Below, piece after piece: positions 1 through 12,477 of a stretch of DNA of 64,000 nt. Source of the stretch: Limnanthes douglasii subsp. nivea (lineage: Eukaryota; Streptophyta; Magnoliopsida; Brassicales; Limnanthaceae); the NCBI GenBank assembly GCA_036936605.1, contig JAUPFV010000003.1:150258997-150322996 (forward strand), given 5' to 3'. The notes under the pieces were generated by a model, which saw only the letters and a program-made list of their open reading frames with translations, did not search any database and was not told the origin of the DNA. Every line of letters starts with the position of its first letter. Within the stretch, counting starts at the first letter, position 1. Position numbers and translations under genes: made by a program.

Positions 1-1
1 T

Positions 2-1909
2 GATCCTGTAACTGATCGAGTGCATGTGAGTCGTGATGTAACATTTAATGAGTCCGAATCTTGGTCTTGGAATAAGGCAGACGTGGAAAGGGAACAATTT
101 ACAGTACACTTTACAGAAGACACTGTAAGTGATTCACAGTTTCAAGCAACCGAGGAGAATGTTTTCCAAGAAAATGATCCAGTCACTCCTTCTCACCAAA
201 CAACTGGTGACATAGTTACTCCTGCTCGCCAAACAACCGGAGATCACCTAAATCCTGATAACTACGACGACAGTACTGAACCCAGAAGAAGCAGGTTGAT
301 CAGAGACATATATGAGGAAACAGAAGAAATGGAAGTCAGAGATGAGTTGTGTTTAATGGGGGTCGACGAACCAGGAAATTATAAACAAGCTATCAAGGAT
401 GACAACTGGAAGTGGGCAATGGAACAGGAGATGCAATCCATCGAGGAGAATGAGACTTGGGAGCTAACCAAATTACCACCAGGACAGAAAATTATCGGCT
501 TGAAGTGGGTCTACAAGCTAAAGAAGGATGCTGATGGGAGAGTTATTAAACACAAGGCACGACTTGTGGCTAAGGGATACACTCAAGAACAAGGCGTGGA
601 TTACGACGAAGTATATGCTCCAGTCACTCGACTCGAGACGGTGAGACTATTGTTAGCCTTATCAGCCAATAACAATTGGGAGGTGCATCATCTCGATGTG
701 AAGACAGCTTTTTTGAACGGGGACATTAAAGAAGATGTATACGTATGTCAGCCATAGGGTTTTGAAAAGGCAGACAAAGCACAGTTTGTGTACAAGCTAA
801 AGAAGGCTCTCTACGGACTTCGTCAAGCTCCCCGTGCATGGTACGCCAAGTTAAACTCTTATCTTGAAAAAAATGGATTCACTCGATGTCCTTACGAGCC
901 CGCAGTCTATACAAGGAAGGAAGATGATGAAATACTTATTATAGCAGTTTACGTAGATGATCTACTAGTCACTGGCTCAAGTGCAGATGGCATCGACAGG
1001 TTCAAGGCTGAAATGAGTAACAAATTTCAAATGAGTAATTTGGGAAAGCTCAGCTATTATTTGGGTATTGAAGTAAAGCAGAGTGAGGGTCATATCGTGC
1101 TAAAACAATCTGGATATGTTCGAAAAATCCTCGAGAAAGCTGGCATGTTGGAGTGTAATTCCACAACCTATCCCATGGATCCAAAGATGCAGATTACAAG
1201 TGATGAACAGGGCGAAGCTATAGATGCAACCGCGTTCAAAAGTATGGTGGGTGGCCTGCGTTATCTGGTGCACACAAGGTCGGACATTGCCTACAGTGTG
1301 GGAATCGTTAGTCGCTATATGGAAAGGCCAACGAAGCTCCACTTAGAGGCAGTGAAGCGAATAATGAGATATTTGAAGGGGACTATGCATTTTGGGTTAG
1401 TTTACTCTGAAGACAGTAAAAATAATGTCCTGAATGGCTTTTCTGATAGTGACTTGGCTGGTCACTTAGATGATCGACGGAGTACAAGTGGGATGGTGTT
1501 CTACTTGAATGACAGTGTAATAACCTGGGTGTCACAAAAGCAACGCTGCGTAGCACTGTCTTCGTGCGAAGCAGAATTTATGGCTGCTACTGCAGCAGCT
1601 TGTCAAGTTGTGTGGCTTCGAAACGTTCTGAGTCAAATCACTTCAGAGCTCGTTGGTCCAGTGGTTTTGTGTATCGATAACAGGTCAACCATAGACTTGG
1701 CAAAGAACCCAGTCTTTCATGGAAGGAGCAAGCACATAGACGTGCGTTATCATTTCATTAGAGAGTGCGTGGAACGAGGAGAAGTGATCTTGAAACATGT
1801 CATCAGCAGCGAGCAACGTGCAGACATAATGACGAAAGCTTTGGTCAAGAACAAGTTTGAAGACATGAGAAAGCTCTTGGGAGTTAAAAGCTTGAATGGA
1901 CATGTTTGA
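2..1909 (+). pseudogene. copia pol: reverse transcriptase-RNase H, C-terminal part, one nonsense codon
   Basis: This encodes the RVT_2-type reverse transcriptase of Ty1/copia elements followed by RNase H. Visible landmarks are the KARLVAKGYTQ block, the LDVKTAFLNGD block, the YVDD active-site motif at 950-961, and near the C-terminus the DSDLAG, RRSTSG and SSCEAEFMA blocks of copia RNase H. The frame is open from the window edge to the TGA at 1907-1909 except for TAG at 755-757, which sits where the family normally has Glu in a QPEGF block. A single G-to-T change would explain it. No frameshift was found. The protein would reverse-transcribe element RNA in cytoplasmic particles; this copy cannot do so without readthrough. 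Confidence 0.9.
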
Positions 1910-1950
1910 GATTAAAGGGGGGATTGTTGGAGATATAATCTCAAACATGT
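1900..1950. repeat. 15-bp perfect inverted repeat around the polypurine tract and LTR start
   Basis: Positions 1900-1914 (ACATGTTTGAGATTA) are the exact reverse complement of 1936-1950. The 21-base loop holds the polypurine tract and the first bases of the LTR. The left arm includes the pol stop codon. Confidence 0.85.
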
Positions 1951-2235
1951 GTGTTTTATTTTATTTCAAGTGTTAACGTCTAGTTTGATTTGGTCTCAGT
2001 CAGTTAGTAGAGTTTGTAGGAAGGTGGAATAAACAAGTAAGTGGGTGAGTGGTTTTAAGAAACTGTTAGTTAATGTCCTATGTTTTAGGATCTGATTTGG
2101 AAGTCTTTCTATTTAATGTCATTGTCTTGTTTTATCAGTTAATGAGAATTACCTTTAAAGGTTTGTTCAAACCGGTACTGTCCTCGTTCTGTAGTCAATC
2201 TGTTGCTTAATATATACACATATCTGTAACCAACA
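1925..2235 (+). repeat. copia 3' LTR
   Basis: The segment begins TGTTGG directly after the purine tract and ends CCAACA at 2230-2235, an inverted terminal pair typical of copia LTRs. A TATA-like stretch lies near 2208-2220. The length of about 311 bp fits the class. The right boundary rests on the inverted pair only, because the 5' LTR is not in the window. Confidence 0.65.
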
Positions 2236-2358
2236 CTGGAACTTCCCTTTAGTTCATGATCTCTTTACTACCCTAGTTAGAGAATCTCCTGTTGTGTATT
2301 TTTGTTAGAAGTTTTCAGAGCCGGTGCCAAATTACACACTGAGATGTTAATTGAACTT

Positions 2359-2475
2359 TTGTCCAAATTATAACAAGATGTAGAAACTGAAGTTATGTAT
2401 GTATGAAACCTCTGTAGCTATACCGTTGTCCAAATTATAACAAGATGTGGAAACTGAAACCTCTGTAGCTATACC
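2359..2475. repeat. direct repeat pair
   Basis: Two adjacent copies begin TTGTCCAAATTATAACAAGA and end AACCTCTGTAGCTATACC. The first copy carries an extra stretch of about 16 bp. This is a local duplication with no recognised origin. Confidence 0.8.
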
Positions 2476-3145
2476 GGCCTGGCCTGTGCCAGGCACCCAC
2501 AAAGTATTATATCCCCGCATTCTTTTGTAACGGATAATCGTATACGTACTTACAGATTATAGAAGTCTAAATTTAACGTTATAGAAGTCTAAATTCAACG
2601 TTAAGAAGACGTGACAAAGATGATAAAAAAAAAACCTAGATAGCAGAGGTCCGGGCATGGCCAATATGTAAGGCTCCTGTGACACTTGGAGGAGGAAGAA
2701 TCTGTAAAACAATAGAGAAGAAAGTTAAAATCTCAATAGAAAAACACAATAGAGAGAGGGAGATAGCAAGTAAAAGATATGCAATAAATCATTCAGCATA
2801 GCATGGCTGAAAAAGGCAGCCAGATAAATGCAACTCTTAGCTTCAATTTTAAAGTTCACTAAAATGAGAAATCCTACATCTACTTCGGTTGAAGAATGTA
2901 TAAAGCAACAAAAGTTGATTGCAGATGAATACAATTGATCAGACAGTTTGCTGAATCCGAAGACCAATTCACAGTAAAGTTACACCAATCATGAAAACCC
3001 TAAGCAAGCATGGTTAGAGTTTATGCTTTTTTAAAAGGTAAGGATCAATCAAGTGTTATTTCCAACCAGCATAGTAGCATAGAAATTCATATGCATTCGT
3101 TATTTTCAGATTAAATAAAAGTGGAGCAGTTTGATATTCAAGTAC

Positions 3146-3229
3146 CTATTCTTTTTTCTTCTTCTCCCTCTCCAGTTCCTTGAGAAGATCCTCTAGAGTC
3201 TCGGGTATCTTATTCTCCGGTTGCTGAGG
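3146..3229 (-). CDS. possible last exon of an unidentified minus-strand gene
   Basis: On the minus strand a splice-acceptor-like TTGTTACCAG is followed by 27 codons rich in Gln, Glu, Leu and Lys, starting PQQPENK and ending in a KKKK-rich tail and TAG (3146-3148). The residue pattern is that of a charged helix and the codon use looks gene-like. Upstream on the same strand (about 3350-3430) is a leader-like sequence with an ATG cluster and telobox-like AAACCCT, but I could not join a first exon to this one in phase. It could be a small host gene, a remnant, or chance. I do not recognise the protein. Confidence 0.35.
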   Translation of the reverse strand, partial: PQQPENKIPETLEDLLKELEREKKKKE

Positions 3230-4683
3230 CTGGTAACAAACACTATACATGTATTAAAAAAAAACAAAAGATTTCGAGCACGAAAAACAACAATCCGATA
3301 AACTCATTAGAAAGATTAAAGTCGTAATAATCAAAACAAAAACACAATCCCATTGACATTGACATTGAGCCTGACTCAGGGTTTCGAGGTTTAGGACGGT
3401 TATTTCTTAGAAACTTGGGCAGAAAGCAACGGAGCTCTTTTGGGGTAATTTAGGAGTCAAAAGAGATTCTCGCCTTTAAATACTATCGAGAAAATACTTT
3501 CATTACGGAAACAAAATCAATCATACTAAGTATCCAATTAAAATCAAAGCAATTATAAGTCGACAAACATATACTAGATTTGTTTTATGGTTTTTCCTAA
3601 TTTAAGTTATTTATTATTAATATATAATAAAACTGTAATTTGTCCGATCCAAATACATTGGTTTATCACTATTTCAAAACCTAATATCACGCACTAAATG
3701 AATTGTTTTAAATAAGAAATAGACATAATTACATATAACTGGGTCTTTATGAGTTAACTATATAAAATAAATACGTTGGTTGCTAGACAAGTACGGTTTA
3801 GGATAAAATCAAAATACAAATTTATTTTATAAAGATAATGTTAAATAAAGGCGAAACCACTAACTTTTTTTAGTTGTTAAAATATGTTCATATTAACTAT
3901 TATTATTTCAAAATTTAGATTGCGGATATAAAAACACATGTGAGGGTGAAATTAGTTTGAAAAGAAAATTGTATTTATGTCTGCTGAAGTCATGTAATGT
4001 AATTTGATTACTTAAAAAACAAATGTGTTCAATTCCGTAATTTGATTGTTAAAAAATAAACATGTCCAATTACGTAACCAACTGAATTTTTGCGAATCTG
4101 TATGAAAGGAAGATGATCTTCTTATTACAATTATTGGTTGATTTTTTAGTGGCAAAGACAATTTTTTATTTCCTTTACACTATAACTCTATAAACTGTTC
4201 ATTGTCGAATCTGTTTGTGTTTGTGAGTTTAGTGGTTTTGAGTTAGATGTTGGTTTTGTGAAGTTAGATATTTGGATGGGTGTAGTTGTTTTTTTTTGGT
4301 TTTGAGTTAGATGTTGGTTTGTGAAGTTAGATATTTTGATGGGTAGTTATTTTTTTCTTTGCATTTTAGGATTTTTGTTTAGTGGTAATTTTGTAAATAT
4401 TGAAAATCAAAAACATGTGATTTCATCAAATAAAAATGGTTTTTTTTTAACAATTCTCTAATTTATAAGTTATGCATAACAAATTGTTGATGGAAAAAAA
4501 ATACAAAAGAAGATTAAATGGGATGCGTGAAGTATTACTTTTAGAATTTATGGTAGTGTAATTGCTCAAATATTAAAGGAATGTTTTTTTTAAAATAACA
4601 AAATATATTTTTTCCTTGAGAATATAAATTTTGATAATGTTGATAGTATTTTATATATTTGGAATTTTATATTTATATATTGC

Positions 4684-4724
4684 ATATTATATATTATATA
4701 TTATATATTATATATTATATATTA
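4684..4724. repeat. TATATTA microsatellite
   Basis: About five to six tandem copies of the 7-bp unit TATATTA, upstream of the Rab gene. No function is implied. Confidence 0.9.
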
Positions 4725-5071
4725 TGTTAGTTATACACGTTACATTTTTACAAATTTGCATATCGTCTCTTTTTTATTGATATACATTTGAATAAGACAA
4801 TCCATATTCTGACCGATAATGTTCTAATTTTCATAAATTTGATTATTTTAAGGACGATGATACGGTCCAAACAAATAGAGTAGCAGCTCACTTCTATATC
4901 AAAATAAATCGAAATTTATAGTAGTACTATTGGTTGGGTACTACTAGTAGTTAGTGACGGATCTCAGCAAATTTGAAGGCTGTTTTAGTCATATCGCTTT
5001 AAGATTCAGAGTCGGTACTAATCCCAGATATCTAGAGAGAGAAAGAAGAAGACTATTTTTCTCTCCGTTAG

Positions 5072-6983
<1,912 letters not shown>

Positions 6984-7375
6984 GACTGAAAGTCATACTT
7001 TGTTTTGTATTATTTACACCAAATCCCCTCTGACTTTTTTTTTGCATTATTTGTTCTACAATTTTTATGATCTATTATTTGACAATGCTTTTTTGTTTTA
7101 TTTTAAGAGCAGCCATAGCTTCAAGAAAGTGTAATGGTTTTCGTGTGGTTGGATTTTAAGCGTTGTGTGATCAGTTGCATGTTTTTTTTTTGGTCCAAAA
7201 AGAAATGGTATGGCACAGTGTACTAGATTGATATACTGTTTGTAAAGCTAAAAATGGTATCATTAATAAGATTATCATTAATAAGAGAGGGAGAATCAAA
7301 TCATCGCTAAAAGGACAGTAATCTTACTTTGAATAAAATACAGACTTTTAGTATTTGAATTGTGATAAAAAATAA

Positions 7376-7377
<2 letters not shown>

Positions 7378-7411
<34 letters not shown>
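7378..7411. repeat. (TA)n microsatellite
   Basis: An uninterrupted TA dinucleotide run of about 34 bp. Confidence 0.95.
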
Positions 7412-7414
<3 letters not shown>

Positions 7415-8334
7415 TAGCTAAGACGTGTACGAAAAACACTTCAACAAATGAATTAATCACGTAGAATTTGACCACATAATTGATTTCCTGGTATTTTATT
7501 GTTCGTGTTTTTAGTTTCAAACTGCACTTTTACTCGCATATATAGTCTATGTAAGTGACAGGATCCTCTTGATAAAAAAATTGACTATCTGCACCCAAAG
7601 GGTTAAAAAGAACTAAGAGATCAGCAGTGCGAAACGTTTGATTTTAACGTGTTTTCGTTTAAAAAATTTTGGTCTCTGACTATTATATTCTTTATAAACA
7701 ATAAAGTGTTATCATGGTTATGGATGATATTTTTTAAGTTTGAGTTAATAGATTATTATTTTTTTTAGATAAGTTGTTTCGAATTTAATTTGTTTTTTAT
7801 TTTATTTTATATATTTATTTAAACTAATAGTTATCATTTATTTTTTTAAAGGATATGATATTTATATTCTCAACAAATGCTATCATAGTTCCATATCTAG
7901 AAGGGGGAAATTTTTGGATGTCGAATATGGTTTGGTTTATTTTGGGTTGAGGGTAGTTTTGTAAAATGTTTTGGTAAGTTTTGGGTGTTTTGTGTTTAGT
8001 ACGGGGAGTAGTGAGATAATTAAGTAGTCTACTAGTATTAAATTCTGATCACCCTTATTAATGAGAGTGGTTGGGATATTTATAACTTAATTATTGATCC
8101 ATGGGTTTACCGGGTCCGGTTGTGAAAGCGGGTCGAATTCAATAACACATTTAGTGTTTAAGTAGATTAGCAAATAGCTTAGTCAAAAGTTATTTACATT
8201 TTGTCCTGTTCGGATTTATAGTGGTGTGATATGGTCTGAATTACCACTGTTCGAATAATAGGTGGGTTGTGACTGTAAGATCCGAACTCATCAGAATATA
8301 ATGAACCAACATCAATATTTAAGGTGAATGGTCG

Positions 8335-8337
<3 letters not shown>

Positions 8338-8372
<35 letters not shown>
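8338..8372. repeat. (TA)n microsatellite
   Basis: An uninterrupted TA run of about 34 bp, about 950 bp from a similar run. Confidence 0.95.
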
Positions 8373-8374
<2 letters not shown>

Positions 8375-8789
8375 TAGCATTGACTAGTTTGAAATGTTTG
8401 TGGCTCTATGTATGAAGGTGGTGTAACTTGATCGGACTGACGTTAAGGGACATGTAGTGGGGTTTGATAAAAATGAGCAAATAGATCTGTTGTAAAACTA
8501 TATGGCTCGGGTAAGGAATAATTTGTTAGGTATGACCAAAATCCCTCATTGGTTAGACATGAGAATGATGAGTGATATATAAGTAAGAACATATTTTAAC
8601 TAGTATAAGACATTTTGAAGTGGACCAAAAACAAAATCGTGCGGGCCTTCGGGCTCAAAGCGAAGAATATATCTCTAGTGTGAAGATTATTGTACAACAC
8701 CATGAGTATCCCACAAGAAAAAAATTAGTCTCATGCAAAGAAAATTGATAAAAAAAAACATAACATAAATCTAAGAAGTACTATAAATC

Positions 8790-10335
8790 AATTATTATTA
8801 TGATTATTATTATAGTATAAAAATAGTAATATATATGAAAAAGAGTTTACATACACAATCCAGAAAAGTGACACTGGGAATCTAGAGGATGATATAATCA
8901 ATATGCACAACTGAAAGTAAGCTGAGTTATTACAAGCTTGGCATGAAAATACAATAAAACAGAAACACGCTACAGGACTAGATACACCAGGAAATCTTGG
9001 TGTCAAAGAATCGATAACGGAGGTCAGATAAGACATGGTGAGTAATCATCGAGTTGAGACTCTATACACTTTTGAAGATTTTGGCATTTCACTCCTTCCA
9101 AATGTAGTATATAATTGCACAGAAATTCGAGCACCAAAGATGTTCAATACCATTAGCTGAGGGGGACCAAGAGCTGGCAGAATTTAACCAGAAGGACCAG
9201 CCGGCCGGGATGGGAAGCATGCTAATTTTTCTAGCAATGGCCTCCCAGATGTTCTTAGATAACAAACAATAAAAAAGGATATGCTCAGTAGATTCAGGGC
9301 TGCTCCCACAGAGAGCACATTCTGGGGAGGAGTCGTAACCACAACTGATGAGCTTATCCCGGGTGGAAAGCTTGTTGAGAATAGACGGGATGTTGTATTT
9401 ATTCCAAACTATGAAAGTCCAAACGAACTTAGACCTCGCAAGTCTAATGAACTCATAAGTGTTACTGATGATAAATTGTGATGAAGTGTGATTAGGGTTT
9501 CAGAGAAAATAACCTTCAGAGTTTGAGGGTTGAGGAAACGTATTAATTACAGCTTGGATTTCCAATAGGTGGGGTTGATGAAGCATGCACCCCGCCCACA
9601 TATAGGAGGGCCAGAACCATAGCCCATTTCTGATTAGATCGGAGACTAAATAAATGTTGCGCATGAGAGCTAGATTGGTGATGGAGGGGCCATAACGGAT
9701 AATAAAGTAGGTAAGAAAAAACTAAGTATCATGTCAGATGAAGGTGGAAGAACCACAACCGACTGCAACCTTGTATAACTCGGTTTCAAGTGTACGGATC
9801 TTGAGAATTGTCTTCCAACCCAGTTGGTAGAAGTGGTCGGAGGATAGCCAAAATTCATTTGTTTCTGATTCTTTCAGCCACGATACACCGGGTCCAGATT
9901 GAATTTTGGCTTTTAGTCACAATGGACCATAACATCTTTAGGGCGGCCACCTGTTCCAAGTTTTTAGATTGATAATCCCAATGCCACCCTTTTCTGCAAG
10001 AAATGTTAGTCTATCTCGGGCTACCTTGGCGCCAATAATTTTCATTTCAAGCCTAGACCAGAGGAATCTCTTAAATACTTGTGAGAGCTCATTTAGGACT
10101 CCAACTGGGAGGATGAAAATCGAGGACCAATAAACCTGACTAGCGAAGAGTACAAATTTTAGCAGTTGAAGCCTACTTGTACAGGACAAGTGCCAAGAAG
10201 TCTAATAATTAATTTGGTTGGTAACACTAACAAAGAGCGGCTAACAGTCGTTATAGGGGAGACAAGATATAATGAGGGGAACACCAAGGTAACATTCCAA
10301 AAAGGTTCCAACGTTAAAACCCATGGATGATGATG
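8790..10335 (-). mobile_element. LINE (non-LTR retrotransposon) 3' fragment, decayed
   Basis: On the minus strand, pieces of a plant LINE pol protein appear in the correct order: the end of the reverse transcriptase with a YLGVPLI block near 10270; the block around 10189-9938 containing TSRLQLLKFVLF, QVYWSSIFILP and KGGIGIINL; then the RT-associated zinc-binding region (CALCG, HILFYC and NIWE, about 9330-9210). The frame is broken by several stops and shifts. Towards the low-coordinate end an ATAATAATA-like tail (about 8793-8820 on the plus strand as TTATTATTAT) could be the 3' tail. The fragment abuts Ty3/gypsy element III near 10335, so either it inserted there or a deletion brought the two together. 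Confidence 0.75.
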
Positions 10336-10364
10336 TTATGTTGATCTTTCAAATAAAAGAAAAA

Positions 10365-11465
10365 AAAATTGTTGCTCCGAATAAAAAGAAAAGTTCTTCA
10401 AAAATTCCTCTAATAGAAATGGAAAATCTGACACCAAAAGTCGAGGAGATAAAAAATACAATAATTTTTTAAAGCAAACCCCTCAACAAAAGATAACTTA
10501 ATCAACGGGGAGGAAATTGATGAAGATGAAATTCACAATCTTTATAAGGATATGGACCATGAAGTTCAGCAAATCCGAGAGCAAATTTCCCAAATTGGAA
10601 AACATATTACGTCAGCTAATTTGCCTTAAATTGTAAGTTCTAATCCTCTACAATTTTCCTCATCAAATGCTCTTACTTGTCATTAAAATTCTATTTCTCT
10701 CCCTATTTAGAAGCCCTCTGAAAAATACTTCATGTGCTCCAACCGTTTCTAAACCCTGAAGATGCAGTAAAATGTTTATGCATAGAAGTCGAATATACTT
10801 GAGGAAAACTCGAAGCTATGGCTAAAGATGTGATCTAGTGGAAAAAATAGGTTGAGAGTAATAAAAAGATTATAGACATTTTTCGGTTGATATATCCTCG
10901 AATAATTCCAGGTCTTCCAAGCTGATATATCAAAGTTCATAAAACGAGCCATCTAAATCAAACGTCTCTTGAGAGCAGTTAGTAATCAATAAATAACAGA
11001 GGTAAACTCTTCACATCAAACTGAGTTAGATAAGCTCAAAACAAATTATGACAAGGAGATAAGCGAAAAACAGACAAAATACTCTTCTCTAAAAGAGTCA
11101 CTTAACCAAAGTGAAATGGACAAGAAAAAAGTAGGTGAAGAATTGGAATCACTCAAAACCAAATTTGAGAAAGAGCCACTAAAACCCAAAGCAGGTTAGA
11201 TAGCCTTGTTGCTGTCAAAAACGCCAAAGAGCAAACAATAGTCACTTGACTTCGAGAATTTCATGTAGCGTTTCCAAAATAAAATTTATCATGCTTTTGG
11301 AAATAAATTACCCTAGAAAAACTTCTTATCGAATCTTTTGAGCCCATACCAGATGAATCATATGAAGACACTAAATCAAAGAAAGATGAAGATGCATCCG
11401 ATCAAGAAAGAATATCCTTGGAAGAAAGCTCAGACAAATCTTCCACCGAAGATCAAGAGGATTAA
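10365..11465 (+). pseudogene. antisense coiled-coil gene of element III (exon 2 part)
   Basis: This reads opposite to element III's gag-pol. Patches show alternating charged and hydrophobic residues typical of a long coiled coil (for example around 11020-11180, rich in EL, KL and EK pairs). The end is a strongly acidic tail finishing in TEDQED and TAA at 11463-11465. This matches the organisation of exon 2 of the antisense gene in element II, which has a lysine-rich start, coiled coil and acidic serine-rich tail. Frameshifts and stops break it. The domain encoded by exon 1 in elements I and II is missing, consistent with truncation at 10335. Function unknown. Confidence 0.55.
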
Positions 11466-11639
11466 TAAGATGTATTTTTTGTTATGTGTGTTGTTGAATC
11501 ACCGGTTGTTGTTGGTCTACTATCTTTTGTAAGTGCTTAAACGCTTGGCACTTGAAGTTATCTTTTTGTATGGCTGAAAATGATTTTTTATATGTCTAAG
11601 GAATAATGCCTTCTTTTATTTTCCAGATACTTTCCACCT

Positions 11640-12235
11640 TTATTCATATTGATTAATTTCTATTCTATGAACAAGGCGTTAGCTCTTCGAATAATAGCTT
11701 CACTCTAACTAATACCTTTTATGAGCATTCACACTTGCAATACTATCATTGTTCAAAATAGTGTTTTTAATGAATGTGTAACACTTCGAATATTGTCATT
11801 TTTGAAATAATGTGTTTAAAGAACGTTAGCACCTCAAATATTACTATCTTTTTGAATCAATGCTCTAAATGAACGTATAATACTTCAAGTAAAACAATAC
11901 ATTTAAATAACTTTAGCACTTTAAACATCACTATCTCTTCGAATATTGTTGTAAATGAACGTATAACACTTTGAATATTACTATCTTTTCAAACAGTGCT
12001 TTAAATTAACGTCTAACACCTTGAACCTAACCATCACTTCAGACAATGCTTTAAATGAATACATAGCAGTTTGAATCTAACCATCACTTCGAACAATGCT
12101 TTAAATGAACATGTAGCACTTCAAATCTAACCATCACTTTGAACTATGCTTTAAATGAACGCGTAACATTTTGAATCTAACCATCACTTCAAACAGTGAT
12201 TTAAATGAACATATTACAGTTCGAATAAAATTGTT
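11640..12235. repeat. 50-bp tandem repeat array in element III
   Basis: Degenerate tandem units with a clear 50-bp period at the high-coordinate end: the block CTAACCATCAC recurs at about 12027, 12077, 12127 and 12177. Each unit also carries TGCTTTAAATGAAC. Older units continue back to about 11640. The array lies between the integrase end and the antisense gene. Confidence 0.85.
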
Positions 12236-12362
12236 ACTTAAATTACCTTTTGTTAATTACTTCAAAGATGAGCAGTCTTTGCGTAATTCCCAAAATAACT
12301 TAAGTTTTTTTGTTTAAAATAATCATTGGCCAAATTTTTTTTATTAATATATGCGAATGTAA

Positions 12363-12418
12363 ATTTGGCACCTTATTAAAACCTTCCTGCGCCCAATAGG
12401 AGAGAGGAAATAGTATGT
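12363..12418 (-). other. conserved post-integrase motif, element III copy
   Basis: Read on the minus strand it contains ATACTATTTCCT, then GGGCGCAGG, then AGGTTTTAATAAGGTGCC. The same ordered blocks occur after integrase in elements I, II and IV. Confidence 0.7.
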
Positions 12419-12477
12419 CACTTATACAATAAAACAATAAAATCATACTATCATAAAAGTTTGAAAAAAGAAATAAA

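Larger units (their letters stand above)
1..2235 (+). mobile_element. Ty1/copia LTR retrotransposon, 3' half (5' part outside window)
   Basis: Reverse transcriptase and RNase H coding sequence runs from the window edge to 1909. It is followed by a purine-rich tract (AAAGGGGGGA, about 1914-1923) and a sequence bounded by TGTTGG and CCAACA, the expected layout of a copia 3' end. The 5' LTR, gag, protease and integrase lie upstream of the window, so target-site duplications cannot be tested. It is the best-preserved coding element here apart from the two host genes, with one obvious nonsense codon. Confidence 0.9.
2236..5000. other. intergenic region upstream of the Rab gene
   Basis: This is AT-rich sequence without a convincing gene apart from the candidate exon at 3146-3229. 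It holds a direct repeat (copies 2359-2424 and 2426-2475, both starting TTGTCCAAATTATAAC), a short repeat of TATAGAAGTCTAAATT near 2556-2605 and a TATATTA microsatellite. Sequence around 3366-3430 read on the minus strand looks like a 5' leader with clustered ATG codons. Confidence 0.5.
6984..8787. other. Rab 3' region and gene-free AT-rich stretch
   Basis: The Rab 3' untranslated region probably occupies the first 100-200 bases. Beyond it the sequence is AT-rich with two TA microsatellites and no coding signal that I can support. Confidence 0.6.

Noticed and set aside
7378..8372. TA runs as replication origins or terminators
   Set aside because: Simple microsatellites in a plant intergenic region; nothing supports a specific role.
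9281..9481. Plus-strand 66-codon ORF
   Set aside because: It lies over the LINE zinc-binding region, which reads correctly on the minus strand.
11640..12235. Regularly spaced repeats resembling a CRISPR array
   Set aside because: Units are contiguous tandem repeats with no unique spacers, in a plant retrotransposon.
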